A DNA stretch of 64,000 nt, taken from assembly GCF_023573145.1 (NCBI RefSeq), contig NZ_CP097635.1, positions 2,170,001 through 2,234,000 of the forward strand, in the 5' to 3' direction. Below are positions 41,290 through 50,119 of the stretch, piece by piece. This stretch comes from Aquincola tertiaricarbonis. Lineage in GTDB: Bacteria > Pseudomonadota > Gammaproteobacteria > Burkholderiales > Burkholderiaceae_C. Below the pieces are notes generated by a model that saw nothing but the letters and a program-made list of their open reading frames with translations, did not search any database and was not told the origin of the DNA. Position 1 is the stretch's first letter, and every line of letters begins with the position of its first letter. Position numbers and translations under genes: made by a program.

Positions 41290-41907
41290 ATGCGCTTCGA
41301 AGGCACCCTCACCACCTGGAACGACGAACGGGGTTTCGGCTACATCGAATCAAGTCAAGGGGGTGAACCGATCTTCGTGCACGTGTCGGCCTGGCCGCGC
41401 GGGGCGGGCAGACCTCGGCTGCGGCAGGCGGTGTCGTTCGAGATCGAGGTCGGCGCCAAGGGCAAGCGGGCCCGCGAGCTGCGGTTGATCCAGCCGCGCC
41501 AGTCGCCGGCTCGCCCAGCCAGCCCGCAGGGCGCGGCGGCCGGCGCCGCCACGTGGCTGGCGGTGCTGCTGTGCCTGGCCGGTGGCGCTGGCGTTGCCCT
41601 GCTGGGGACGTTGCCGCTGCGCTTGGCCAGCGGGTACCTCGGCCTCAGCGGCCTCACCTTCCTGGCCTATGCCCTCGACAAGTCGGCCGCCCGACGCGGT
41701 GCCTGGCGCACGTCTGAGCGCACGCTGCACCTGCTGGCCCTGGCCGGTGGCTGGCCCGGCGCCTGGCTGGCGCAGCGGCTGCTGCGCCACAAGTCCAGCA
41801 AGCCTGCCTTCCGCTCGGTCTTCTGGCTGACCTCGGTGCTCAATGTCGCCGGGGTGCTGGTGACGTTCTCGCCCTTGCGTGGGCGGTTGAGTCTTGTCGG
41901 TCTTTGA
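41290..41907 (+). CDS. Cold-shock domain-DUF1294 membrane protein
   Basis: A 205-residue fusion. Residues 1-70 are a cold-shock fold ([34 protein letters not shown]-like GFGYI and FVHVSA). Residues ~80-205 contain membrane helices and the DUF1294 block [20 protein letters not shown] and [19 protein letters not shown]. The combination is common in proteobacteria; function unknown, perhaps nucleic-acid sensing at the membrane. It ends just before the lipoprotein gene. Confidence 0.92.
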   Translation: MRFEGTLTTWNDERGFGYIESSQGGEPIFVHVSAWPRGAGRPRLRQAVSFEIEVGAKGKRARELRLIQPRQSPARPASPQGAAAGAATWLAVLLCLAGGAGVALLGTLPLRLASGYLGLSGLTFLAYALDKSAARRGAWRTSERTLHLLALAGGWPGAWLAQRLLRHKSSKPAFRSVFWLTSVLNVAGVLVTFSPLRGRLSLVGL

Positions 41908-41924
41908 GTTTCCAGATGCTTACC

Positions 41925-42524
41925 ATGCCTCATGTCCCTTTGCGATCAATGCTGGTCGCCTTGACATTCACCCTGGCCGGCTGTGCCACGTCCCCACCCA
42001 AGTCGCCGCCAACGCCTGTCACCATTCGGACGCCGTCAGCATCGTCGGCATTGCTGTATCTGTTTCGCCCGACGCTGGACAGCACCGGCCGCGGGGCGGC
42101 GCCCCTGCTGTTGGCGGACGACAGGCCCCTGGTACCCCTGGCGCATGGCAGCTACGTGGTGCTTGCGTTGGGACCGGGCGGCCATGTGTTTGAGCTGCGA
42201 CCAACCTCCGAACGCGAAGCCTCCTGGGCGGCGAGAACCGCGTTTTGCGTGAATGCCGGGCAGACATACTTTGCAGCGGTCTGGAACCAAGAGCAGCCCA
42301 CAGGACTTACTACGACCGTGGTGGTGCCGATGGGCGGTGTGTTCTTGCCACTGCCGATCGGGCCGTCTGCCCGGCGGCCTGCTGTGACCTTCGAGGTGGT
42401 GCCTCAGGACGTCGGCGCCGAGGCGCTGGCAGATCTTCGGGAGCTGAAGATCCCTCCAGTCACCGACCTGCTGCCGCCGGCTGGCAGCGCGGGCTGCCCT
42501 GACACAGGCCCGGCGCCGCGCTGA
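41925..42524 (+). CDS. Lipoprotein of unknown function
   Basis: About 199 residues with signal MLVALTFTLAGCATS (lipobox LAGC), then a Pro-rich linker and a beta-rich domain (SALLYLFRPTLDSTGRG, PLAHGSYVVLALGPG, FCVNAGQTYFAAVWNQE). The layout recalls DUF2846-type lipoproteins. The start is 41925 or the ATG at 41916; no clear ribosome site. It is followed by the convergent TonB receptor gene 14 bp away. Confidence 0.7.
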   Translation: MPHVPLRSMLVALTFTLAGCATSPPKSPPTPVTIRTPSASSALLYLFRPTLDSTGRGAAPLLLADDRPLVPLAHGSYVVLALGPGGHVFELRPTSEREASWAARTAFCVNAGQTYFAAVWNQEQPTGLTTTVVVPMGGVFLPLPIGPSARRPAVTFEVVPQDVGAEALADLRELKIPPVTDLLPPAGSAGCPDTGPAPR

Positions 42525-42538
42525 CCGCCTTCCCCAGG

Positions 42539-44620
42539 CTAGAACCCCACCCTCAGCGTCACCCGCACACTCCGCGGCTCCGCCGGGTGCACATGCCGGC
42601 CCTCAGTGGCCGCTGCTTCGCCCGGCAGCTGCGACTCGTAGTAGTACTGGATGTCGTCCACCTTGCGGTCGAACAGGTTGAAGACGTCCAGCGTCAGCGA
42701 GGTGTTGCGCTGCAGCTGGTAGCCCACGCGCAGGTTGGTGGTCAGCGACGACTTCGATCGTTGGCTGTTGTCTTCCACCAGCACACCGCTGCCCAGGTAG
42801 CGCCACTGGATGGAGGCTGACCAGGGCCCCAGCTCGCGCACCGTGGCGGCGATGGAGGCCACCTTGTCCACGGCATTGGGAATGCGGTCGCCGTTGTCGA
42901 AGCGGGCATGTGTCCAGGCCAGGTCGGCGTCCAGCAGGAACCAGGGCACCGGCGTCCAGCGGTTGTTGAACTCCACCCCCCGGCGGCGGCTGCCCTGGCT
43001 GGCTTCGGTGGCGCCGGCATCGCCCACGTACACCAGCTCGGAATTGAAGCGCAACGCCCACAGCGCGATGGAGCTTTGCAGGCCGGGCAGCGCTTCGGTG
43101 CGGGCACCCAGCTCCCAGCCCTTGGACGAAACCAGCGGCGGCACCGTGTCCACCGCGTCGCCGGTCTTGGGGTCGATGCGGGTGGTGGTGCCACGCGCGT
43201 CGTTGCTGTGGAAGCCGCGGCCGGCATTGACGAAGAACTCGGTCTTCGGCAGCGCCGCGAAGGGACCGGCGATCAGCGACAGCTTGGGCGACACCTGGGT
43301 ATCGCGGCTGCGGCCACCGTTGGCGGGCAGGGTCAGCGCATCCACCCGGTTGCGCACCTGGTCCATCCGCAGGCCGGCCACGCTGCGCAGCCAGGGCGTC
43401 AGCTCCACCGCGGTCTGGCCATACACGCCCACCAGCGTCTCGCGCACCGCGTCTTCGCGGGTGGTGGCGGTGATGCGGCGGGCCACGCTGTCGTACAGGC
43501 CCACGTCGATGCGGTCGTGGCGCAGCTGCACGCCCACCTCGCTGCGCGCCGGCAGGCCGGCCAGCTCGTGCGGCAGGCTGTGGCTGGCCGCAAAGCCGTA
43601 GACGCTGCGTGCATCGCGCTGCTTGAACTGGTCGCCGGTCTCGGGCCGTTCCAGTGCGTAGGTGAAGTTGGAGTTGAGGTCGAGCCGGTAGCGCATCGCA
43701 TAGGCGCTCACCTGGCTGCGGTGGCCGGCGTCATCGCGGTGCCATTCGCCCGACAGGCTGTAGCGCTCGGTGCTGCCGCCGGTGGTGTCGTCCAGCGAAT
43801 CGAAGCGGCCGAAGCGGCGGCCCTGGTAGGTCTGGCCGATCAGCCGCTCGGGGATCTGGTCGGTCGCCACCCAGGTGGCGCTGTAGCCCATCAGGCTGGC
43901 GCTCCAGCCCTGGGCCGCGGTGCCGGCCGACAGCGTCAGCACGCCGTTGCTCTTCTTCATGTCTTCGGGCACGGTCCACGGCCCGTCGTTGTGCGCGCCC
44001 TCGAAGGCGCCCAGCAGCACCATGCCGTTGGCCAGCGCGTAGCTGGCGCCGGCCACACCGCGGCGATAGCCGTTCTCGCCCAGCGTCAACTGGCCGAAGG
44101 GCGCGTCCAGCTTGTGCATGTAGACGATGTCGGCCGAGCCGGCGGACGAGAAGTCGCCATTGCGCGCGAAGTAGGGGCCCTTGCGGTATTCCACCCGCTG
44201 CACCAGCTCCGGAATCAGGAAGTTGAGGTCGCTGTAGCCCTGGCCGTGGCCATGGCTGGGCATGTTCACCGGCAGGCCGTTGACGGTGGTGGCGAAGTCG
44301 GTGCCGTGGTCCAGGTTGAAGCCGCGCAGGAAGTACTGGTTGGCTTTGCCGTCGCCCGAGTGCTGGGTGACGATGAGGCCGGGCACGAATTCCAGCACCT
44401 CGCCGGGCCGCAGCGCGGGGCGGCTCTTCAGCAGCTCGGCGCGGATCACGCCCTGCGATGCGGCGTCGCTGCTGCCCACCGCGTTGTCGTAGTGGCGGCC
44501 GGTGATTTCCACCGATTGGGGCGTGGCGTCTGCCAGGGTCTGGGCCTGCACGGCGTGGCCGGCGCAGGCCAGGGCGGCGGCCAGCGCCAGCGGCGCGGGT
44601 CTGAAAAGGAGGGTGTTCAT
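42539..44620 (-). CDS. TonB-dependent outer-membrane receptor (metal-module)
   Basis: A 693-residue receptor. A signal peptide (LALAAALACAGHAVQA) is followed by a plug domain with RPGEVLEFVPGLIVTQHSGD, ANQYFLRGFNLDHGTDFAT and VEYRKGPYFARNGDFSSAGS, then a 22-strand barrel ending RVTLRVGF. The plug resembles receptors of the CirA/Fec-like group without siderophore-family marks. It is last in a minus-strand run after the His-rich protein, HupE/UreJ-type permease, parvulin and DUF3604 genes, so uptake of a transition metal or small complex is inferred. The ATG at 44620 is chosen over a longer open frame without signal peptide. Confidence 0.9.
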   Translation of the reverse strand: MNTLLFRPAPLALAAALACAGHAVQAQTLADATPQSVEITGRHYDNAVGSSDAASQGVIRAELLKSRPALRPGEVLEFVPGLIVTQHSGDGKANQYFLRGFNLDHGTDFATTVNGLPVNMPSHGHGQGYSDLNFLIPELVQRVEYRKGPYFARNGDFSSAGSADIVYMHKLDAPFGQLTLGENGYRRGVAGASYALANGMVLLGAFEGAHNDGPWTVPEDMKKSNGVLTLSAGTAAQGWSASLMGYSATWVATDQIPERLIGQTYQGRRFGRFDSLDDTTGGSTERYSLSGEWHRDDAGHRSQVSAYAMRYRLDLNSNFTYALERPETGDQFKQRDARSVYGFAASHSLPHELAGLPARSEVGVQLRHDRIDVGLYDSVARRITATTREDAVRETLVGVYGQTAVELTPWLRSVAGLRMDQVRNRVDALTLPANGGRSRDTQVSPKLSLIAGPFAALPKTEFFVNAGRGFHSNDARGTTTRIDPKTGDAVDTVPPLVSSKGWELGARTEALPGLQSSIALWALRFNSELVYVGDAGATEASQGSRRRGVEFNNRWTPVPWFLLDADLAWTHARFDNGDRIPNAVDKVASIAATVRELGPWSASIQWRYLGSGVLVEDNSQRSKSSLTTNLRVGYQLQRNTSLTLDVFNLFDRKVDDIQYYYESQLPGEAAATEGRHVHPAEPRSVRVTLRVGF

Positions 44621-44729
44621 GCTGCGACTGAAAGTGTTCGGGCCATACGCGGCCCGGCCGCCGGCGGATGCACGGCCGGCAGCCTGGTTGAAGGCGGTGA
44701 AGAACGGGCCAGGCGGCGCCTGGCCAGGC

Positions 44730-45167
44730 TCAACAGGCCTGTGGCGGGCGCTCGAGGCGCCGCGCCGGGCGGTTTTTCCAGGCGGCGCGTCGAGGGCGGG
44801 GCCAGGGGCGCCGCCGTGCCGCAGTGGCCGGCAGCCGCAGCCCATAGGCCGGCGCCAGCGGCAGCATGGCGCTGCCGGCGGCGGCTTCGTCGGCGGCGGT
44901 GTCGGCCGCATGGCTGCCGGCACCGGCCGTCACCAGCCCGGGCTCATGCGGGTGGTGGTGGTGCTGCTGCCAGCCGGTGTGGTGATGGGGGTGGGCATGG
45001 GCGTGGGCATGTGGTGGGGCAGGGTCGTGCGCCACGGCGCCCGCATGCCGGTGCACCGGCCCCAGCAGCTTCAAGGTGGCGGCGCTGCTGCCGTACAGCG
45101 GCAGCGCGACCATCAGGCAGGCGAGCAGCAGCACCCGCAGCCGTTGCGGCCACGGGTGTTGCAGCAT
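44730..45167 (-). CDS. Secreted histidine-rich protein
   Basis: A 145-residue protein with an N-terminal signal (LRVLLLACLMVALPLYGSSA). The mature part has clustered His: HRHAGAVAHDPAPPHAHAHA, then HPHHHTGWQQHHHHPHEP within about residues 38-75. The C-terminal half is Ala/Arg/Pro-rich. Such clusters bind Ni, Zn, Cu or Co. It sits 22 bp after the HupE/UreJ-type gene and before the TonB receptor gene, suggesting a periplasmic metal buffer. The frame also opens further upstream without coding character; the ATG at 45167 is preferred. Confidence 0.7.
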   Translation of the reverse strand: MLQHPWPQRLRVLLLACLMVALPLYGSSAATLKLLGPVHRHAGAVAHDPAPPHAHAHAHPHHHTGWQQHHHHPHEPGLVTAGAGSHAADTAADEAAAGSAMLPLAPAYGLRLPATAARRRPWPRPRRAAWKNRPARRLERPPQAC

Positions 45168-45189
45168 GGGCCCGCCATGCTTCACGCGG

Positions 45190-46167
45190 TCAGGCCAGGA
45201 TGCTGACGATGCGGCCGATGGCCCAGTAGGCCGCCACGCCGCCGATGCCGTACAGCGCCGGCGTGCGCGCCTGGCGGAAGGGCGCGAAGCGGTGCAGCGC
45301 ACGCCACGCCACGAAGGCCAGGCCCACCACCATCAGCTGGCCGGCTTCCACACCCAGGTTGAAGGTGAGCAGCGCCACCAGCAGGTGGTTCTCGGGCAGG
45401 CCGATCTGCTGCAGCGCACCGGCAAAGCCCAGCCCGTGCACCAGCCCGAACAAGAAGGCCACCAGCGCCGGCCAGCGGCGCGAGAGCGTCTGGCGGTTGT
45501 GCAACGCCTCGCCGGCCACCAGCAGGATGGACAGCGCGATGGTGGCTTCCACCGGCGGCGGGCGCAGGGTCAGCCAGCCCAGCGCGCTGCTGGCCAGCGT
45601 CAGGCTGTGCGCGAAGGTGAAGGCGGTGATGGTGGCCACCAGCCGCTTGTTGAAGCCCACCAGGAACAGCAGGCTGATGACGAACATCAGGTGGTCGAAG
45701 CCGCTGAGGATGTGCTCCACGCCCAGCACCCCGTAGGCGGTGGCGATCTCGCCCATGCCGCGCGGGTCGTTGGCGGCGCCGTACAGCTGCACCGTGGGCT
45801 GGCTGCTGGTGAGGGTGTAGACGCGGCTCTGCCCGTCCAGCCACACCACCCTGACGATGGCGGCAGAGTAGCGCTGGCCCACGCCTTCGATGGTGAAGGC
45901 GCCTTGCATGCCGCCAGGGCCGCAGCGCAGCAGGTTGCCGTCGGCGGCGCAGCTGCCGGGCCACACGGGTTTCAGGTCGTCGTTGTTGCCGCGTTCGCGG
46001 GCCGTCCAGTTCCACAGGAACTCACCCTTGGCGGTCTCGCGCAGCTCCATCTCGGCCATGCTCATCTCATGGGCCTGGGCGCTGCGCGGCAGCAGGGGGC
46101 CCAGCAGGGCCAGCACCGCCAGCAGGGCGGGCAGCAGTGGGCGCAGAAGGCGTTGCAGCATGCTCAT
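45190..46167 (-). CDS. HupE/UreJ-family membrane protein
   Basis: A 325-residue protein: signal peptide ending SAQA, a ~120-residue periplasmic domain (FLWNWTARERGNNDDLKPVW, and Cys pair in GSCAADGNLLRCGPGG), then about seven helices. The membrane part has EHILSGFDHLMFVISLLFLV, matching the HxxxGxDH motif of HupE/UreJ metal permeases, and FTFAHSLTLA and FGLVHGLGFAGAL with further His. This two-part form is the HupE_UreJ_2 type. Known short HupE/UreJ proteins move Ni or Co; the metal here is unknown. The start overlaps the parvulin stop by 4 bp. Confidence 0.85.
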   Translation of the reverse strand: MSMLQRLLRPLLPALLAVLALLGPLLPRSAQAHEMSMAEMELRETAKGEFLWNWTARERGNNDDLKPVWPGSCAADGNLLRCGPGGMQGAFTIEGVGQRYSAAIVRVVWLDGQSRVYTLTSSQPTVQLYGAANDPRGMGEIATAYGVLGVEHILSGFDHLMFVISLLFLVGFNKRLVATITAFTFAHSLTLASSALGWLTLRPPPVEATIALSILLVAGEALHNRQTLSRRWPALVAFLFGLVHGLGFAGALQQIGLPENHLLVALLTFNLGVEAGQLMVVGLAFVAWRALHRFAPFRQARTPALYGIGGVAAYWAIGRIVSILA

Positions 46168-47033
46168 GGCGTGCCGGCTTCGAGCTTGACGGTGTACTTC
46201 TGGCCCAGCGCACGCACGGCGGCAGTGCGGCGTTCGGCCATCACCTGGTCGGTCCAGTCCTGCAGCACCACGCCGTGCAGCAGTGCAAAGTCGGCGGGCT
46301 TGGCCGGCGTGGTGGCTTCCAGGCGCATCACGCGCCAGCCGTCGCGGGTGGGCAAGGCGCGCCAGCTGCCCACCGGGCCGGCTTCCAGCAGCTTGGCGAA
46401 GTCGGCGCCGTAGGTGTCCACCAGGTTGCCGTGCGGCCGGCCCTTGAACACACGCAGGCCGGCTTCGGTGTTGCCGGGGTTGCCGGCATTCAGCGCATCG
46501 GCAAAGGCGCGGCTGGCGGCTTCGCTGTTGTCGGTGAGCACGGCTTCCTGGAAATCGAAGCGGGCCGGCTCGTCGTATTGGGCCCGGTGGGATTCGAAGT
46601 AGGCCTTCAGCGTGTTCTCGTCGAAGGGCGGCTGCTTGACGTCGGCCTCCACCACGCTCAAGGCCTTGAAGATCACGCGCTCACGCATGGCCTTGTCGCC
46701 GCGGTCCACCTGCATCGCCAGGCCTTCGCGGTACAGCACCTCGTTGTCCAGCCAGGCCTGGCGCAGCGCCTTCAACTCGGCCTCGTTGGGCTCTCGGCCG
46801 CGCGACGACTTGAAGAGCGCACGGGCCTCGTCGTCCACCTCGCGGGTGATGACGATGGTGCGTGGATCGTCCGCCTGGGACACCAGCCAGTGGTCGACGG
46901 CGAACAGCGCGCCGCCGATCAGCACGAAGTGCAGCAGCGGCTCGCGCAGCCAGCGCGACAGGACGCCAGGGGCGCGGGGCGCGGTGGCGGGCGGGGTGCC
47001 AGCGGGCAGGCGGGGACGGGCGGTGGTGGTCAT
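46164..47033 (-). CDS. Membrane-anchored parvulin-type peptidyl-prolyl isomerase
   Basis: A 289-residue protein with one N-terminal membrane helix (LLHFVLIGGALFAVDHWLV, about residues 33-52) and a periplasmic PpiC-like fold. Features are REPNEAELKALRQAWLDNEV, a SurA-like region DENTLKAYFESHRAQYDEPA, and the isomerase-like end VGSWRALPTRDGWRVMRLEA. It probably helps fold exported partners of the neighbouring module. The ATG at 47033 is preferred; the longer frame upstream is low complexity. Translationally coupled to the HupE/UreJ-type gene. Confidence 0.82.
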   Translation of the reverse strand: MTTTARPRLPAGTPPATAPRAPGVLSRWLREPLLHFVLIGGALFAVDHWLVSQADDPRTIVITREVDDEARALFKSSRGREPNEAELKALRQAWLDNEVLYREGLAMQVDRGDKAMRERVIFKALSVVEADVKQPPFDENTLKAYFESHRAQYDEPARFDFQEAVLTDNSEAASRAFADALNAGNPGNTEAGLRVFKGRPHGNLVDTYGADFAKLLEAGPVGSWRALPTRDGWRVMRLEATTPAKPADFALLHGVVLQDWTDQVMAERRTAAVRALGQKYTVKLEAGTP

Positions 47034-47161
47034 GGTCTTGGGATGCGCATTGGCGCCTTGCGGCGCCCTCAACGGGCAAGGCGCCGGCATGGATGGGCCA
47101 TGCGCGGCGCGCTGCGTCTGCTTCACTCAGGTGGGGCGGCGCCGGGCCGCCCCGGGCGCGT

Positions 47162-49396
47162 TCACTTCACGCCGGCCACCGTGGTGGCGCCTTGCACCTC
47201 CACGTAGATCGGGTTGCTGTAGAACCACAGGTCCGACCAGGCCGCCACGTCATAAGCCACGTACTTCTGGCCGTTGATCACCGGCAGGTGCGCGGGGCAG
47301 CCGTCGATGGCGGTGCCGGTGTACACCACGTCGTTGGAAGGCACGTTGGTGCCCGCCACCGTGCACGGGATGCGCAGGTTGGCCGGGTTGCTGGCGTTGG
47401 TGTGGATGTCGGCCAGCGGGTTGCCGTTGGCGTCGGTCTCGTAGGGCACGGCCGCGGGCAGGTTGCTGCCGCGCAGTCGCACGTACTGCGAAGCCTGCAC
47501 CGCCGGGATGCGGAAGGTCATCTTCTTGTATTCCGCGTTGCCGGCCACCGTGGTCCAGGTGGCGCCGTTGAAGGTCTTGAACACCGCCGCGCTGGTGTTC
47601 TTGGCCGCGGCCGGCACGTTGGCCATCACCGGGTTGGTCAGCCAGTCGTTCGGCCACTGGCCGGCATAGCCGGCGCTGCCCGGCTGCTTGTAGCCGCTGA
47701 CCATGCCGCGCACCACGTCGATGTGGTCCAGCACCGGCATGTTCAGCGGCTGCTGGATGCCCACCTGGGCCAGCGACGGGTTGTTGAAGCTGTAGGGCGC
47801 GTAGTTCTTGCCGGCCGGGTCGCGGGCCACGATGGACACCACGATCTCGGCGCCGGGGCGCACCACCAGCTTCTCACCCATGGTGGCGCAGCCGGCCACG
47901 TCCACGTCGGTGTTGTTCAGCGCGGCATTGACCGCGATGTTTTCCACCGCCGCATTGGAGCGCGCGGCGATGCCGCTGTAGCTGGCACAGGCCACGAAGG
48001 CCAGGCGGTCGATCAGCTGGCCGCTGGCGGCAAAGCTGTTGCCGCTGCGCAGGCCGTCCACGATGGCTTGCGGGCGCAGCTTGGTGTCGGTGCCGTGACG
48101 CACCATCACGTAGTCGCGCTGGTATTCGCCCGGGTAGAAGTCCTGCGTCGAACGGCGGTCGTCGGGGCCGAAGCTGCCGCGGTTGTGCCAGTCGGAGCTG
48201 GCGAAGAACCACCAGTTACGGCCCTCACCCAGCAGCGCGTCCCACACGCCGCCCACCTGTGCGCCGTACACGCCGGTGCCGCCCCAGGTGGTGCCACCGA
48301 CCGAGTCGGTCAGCACGCCGCCGATGTTGTTGCGGCTGGGCGAGTATTCGCCGCGGTTGTCCGAGGCGCCGTGGCCCGGCTGCGTCTCGAAGCCGAAGGC
48401 CACGCGCGGCGCCACGTTGTTGAAGTTGCGCAGGTGCTCGACGTTGAAGCCGTTGTTGCCGTTCGGATTGAACGGGCCGGCGCGCTCCAGGTGGGCGGGC
48501 ACGTAGTAGCTGCCGTTGGGATGGTTGGCCACCATCCACTTCAGCGCTTCCAGCGTCTTGGCATGGCCACGGTCGCCGGTGCCGGTGCCGCTGGCGGGCA
48601 CCAGCTTCTGGGCCTGCTCGCTCCAGTCAGGGCTGGCGCTGTTCAGGCTGCCCGGCACGGCGCAGTTCCAGTTGTTGCCGATGGCGCCGCCCAGCACGGT
48701 GTTGCCGCGGCTGGTGTCGGTGTCGTTGCGGTCGAAGCAGTATTCCCACTGCGCCAATGCGGTGGCGTTGCCCAGCGGCGTGTAGCCCTTGCTGGTGGGC
48801 AGCGTGGCCTTGTCCAGCGCGGCCGGCATCTGGCCGGTGATCACCGAGGCCGAGACGTGTTCATGGCCCGGGGCCACGGTCTCGATGCCGACGAACATCG
48901 GCTTGTTCTTGTAGGCGGCCAGGTACTCCATCACCGGGTACTGGAATTCCTGCAGCGACTGCCAGCGCCACATCACCTGGCTGGGGGCATTGCCCGAGAC
49001 GCGGCCCTTGGGCTGCACCGCGGGGTTGCTGTTCTGCCAGGTGGTGGTGGGGCCTTGCAGGTTGCCGTTGGTGTCGTAGTTCAGCGGGTAGGCCGGGGTG
49101 GCCAGGCTGGCGTCTTCCACCAGCGTGCAGTTGCGGTTGCCGCTGCCGCCGTGGCCGGCCTGGACGAACCAGTCCAGGCCCCAGGGCGTGTCGGTCTTGT
49201 CGGTCACCTTCTTCACCAGCTTCTGCATGGAGATGGAGCCGTCCGAGCAGGTGGTGTGGTTGTGGAAGTCGCCGGTGACGTAGGTGCCTGCGGGCTTGGC
49301 GGCGCTGGCGGCCTGCGGTGCGGCGACCAGGGCGGTGGTGCCGAGGGCGGCAATGGCGGCCAGCGCGATGGGCGCGGGGCGGAAGACGGGTTTCAT
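47162..49396 (-). CDS. DUF3604 / PHP-like exported metalloprotein
   Basis: A 744-residue protein with a signal peptide (ALAAIAALGTTALVAAPQA). YVTGDFHNHTTCSDGS at about residues 39-54 is the PHP-type HxH metal motif, and WWFFASSDWHNRGSFGPDD and GIETVAPGHEHVSASV add further Asp/His ligands. DUF3604 proteins have this layout but no settled activity; a phosphoesterase is presumed. It is followed by the parvulin gene (128 bp) and preceded by the PCuAC-like gene (105 bp). The metal ligands fit the cluster's theme. Confidence 0.85.
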   Translation of the reverse strand: MKPVFRPAPIALAAIAALGTTALVAAPQAASAAKPAGTYVTGDFHNHTTCSDGSISMQKLVKKVTDKTDTPWGLDWFVQAGHGGSGNRNCTLVEDASLATPAYPLNYDTNGNLQGPTTTWQNSNPAVQPKGRVSGNAPSQVMWRWQSLQEFQYPVMEYLAAYKNKPMFVGIETVAPGHEHVSASVITGQMPAALDKATLPTSKGYTPLGNATALAQWEYCFDRNDTDTSRGNTVLGGAIGNNWNCAVPGSLNSASPDWSEQAQKLVPASGTGTGDRGHAKTLEALKWMVANHPNGSYYVPAHLERAGPFNPNGNNGFNVEHLRNFNNVAPRVAFGFETQPGHGASDNRGEYSPSRNNIGGVLTDSVGGTTWGGTGVYGAQVGGVWDALLGEGRNWWFFASSDWHNRGSFGPDDRRSTQDFYPGEYQRDYVMVRHGTDTKLRPQAIVDGLRSGNSFAASGQLIDRLAFVACASYSGIAARSNAAVENIAVNAALNNTDVDVAGCATMGEKLVVRPGAEIVVSIVARDPAGKNYAPYSFNNPSLAQVGIQQPLNMPVLDHIDVVRGMVSGYKQPGSAGYAGQWPNDWLTNPVMANVPAAAKNTSAAVFKTFNGATWTTVAGNAEYKKMTFRIPAVQASQYVRLRGSNLPAAVPYETDANGNPLADIHTNASNPANLRIPCTVAGTNVPSNDVVYTGTAIDGCPAHLPVINGQKYVAYDVAAWSDLWFYSNPIYVEVQGATTVAGVK

Positions 49397-49501
49397 GGGG
49401 CTCTCTCTCCTCTGACGTGTTGGCTATCTGTGGCGGGGCGGCGCGATGCTAGGCAGCGGTGATGACCACCGGATGACGCGCCAGCGGCGGGCGGCGGCCC
49501 T

Positions 49502-49960
49502 TCAGAGGAAGCGCGCGTAGTCGATGTTCAGCGTGGCGGGCACCGGGCCGCCGTGCTCGAACAGCAGCGTCATTGGGTAGGTGCGGGCCACCTGCAGCGG
49601 GTGCTTCAAACCCACCAGGCGCAGGTAGCTGCGGTCCTCGCGCAGCCAGGTTTCTTCACCTTCGGGGATCATGAAGTCCACCGTCGGCCTGGCCAGCAGG
49701 CCCCCGATCTCGGCGCCTTCGGCCACCGGCGTCTGCACACCCACCAGGCGGTCGGCGCGCGTCACCTCGTCGAACTTCATCGTCACCGCGATGCTGGTCT
49801 CACCCGGCTGCGTGGCGCGGGTGTAGGGGTGGGTGATGCGCAGGTGGGGGCTGAAGTATTCGCAGGCCCGGGCCTGCGGCAGCAGGCTGGCCAGGCTCAG
49901 CGACACGCCGGCCTGCAGGCCGTGGCGCAGCAGCCGTCGGCGCTGGATGGGGTGATGCAT
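49502..49960 (-). CDS. Divergent PCuAC-like periplasmic protein
   Basis: A 152-residue exported protein. RRRLLRHGLQAGVSLSLAS is a twin-arginine-like or Sec signal, ending near QARA. The domain matches the PCuAC fold: ITHPYTRATQPGETSIAVTM, DRLVGVQTPVAEGAEI and YLRLVGLKHPLQVARTYPMT. But the canonical Cu(I) ligands appear missing: the VELHE His is replaced (AEIGG), and the HxM of the GHLMLM block is replaced (SYLRLV). It may bind another metal or partner. It heads the minus-strand cluster. Confidence 0.75.
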   Translation of the reverse strand: MHHPIQRRRLLRHGLQAGVSLSLASLLPQARACEYFSPHLRITHPYTRATQPGETSIAVTMKFDEVTRADRLVGVQTPVAEGAEIGGLLARPTVDFMIPEGEETWLREDRSYLRLVGLKHPLQVARTYPMTLLFEHGGPVPATLNIDYARFL

Positions 49961-50119
49961 GACGGACTCTCCTCTTGGGGGTGGACGCTAGGGCCGCCGC
50001 GTGACGAACCGATGACGCCGGCATGACAGGCACCGCAGCGCGCGCTGCTGTCACGCCGCTGTCTTCAAACCGCCATAGAGTGCGTCGCCTACCCACCCCC
50101 TGCCGCAGGACCCCGCTCG

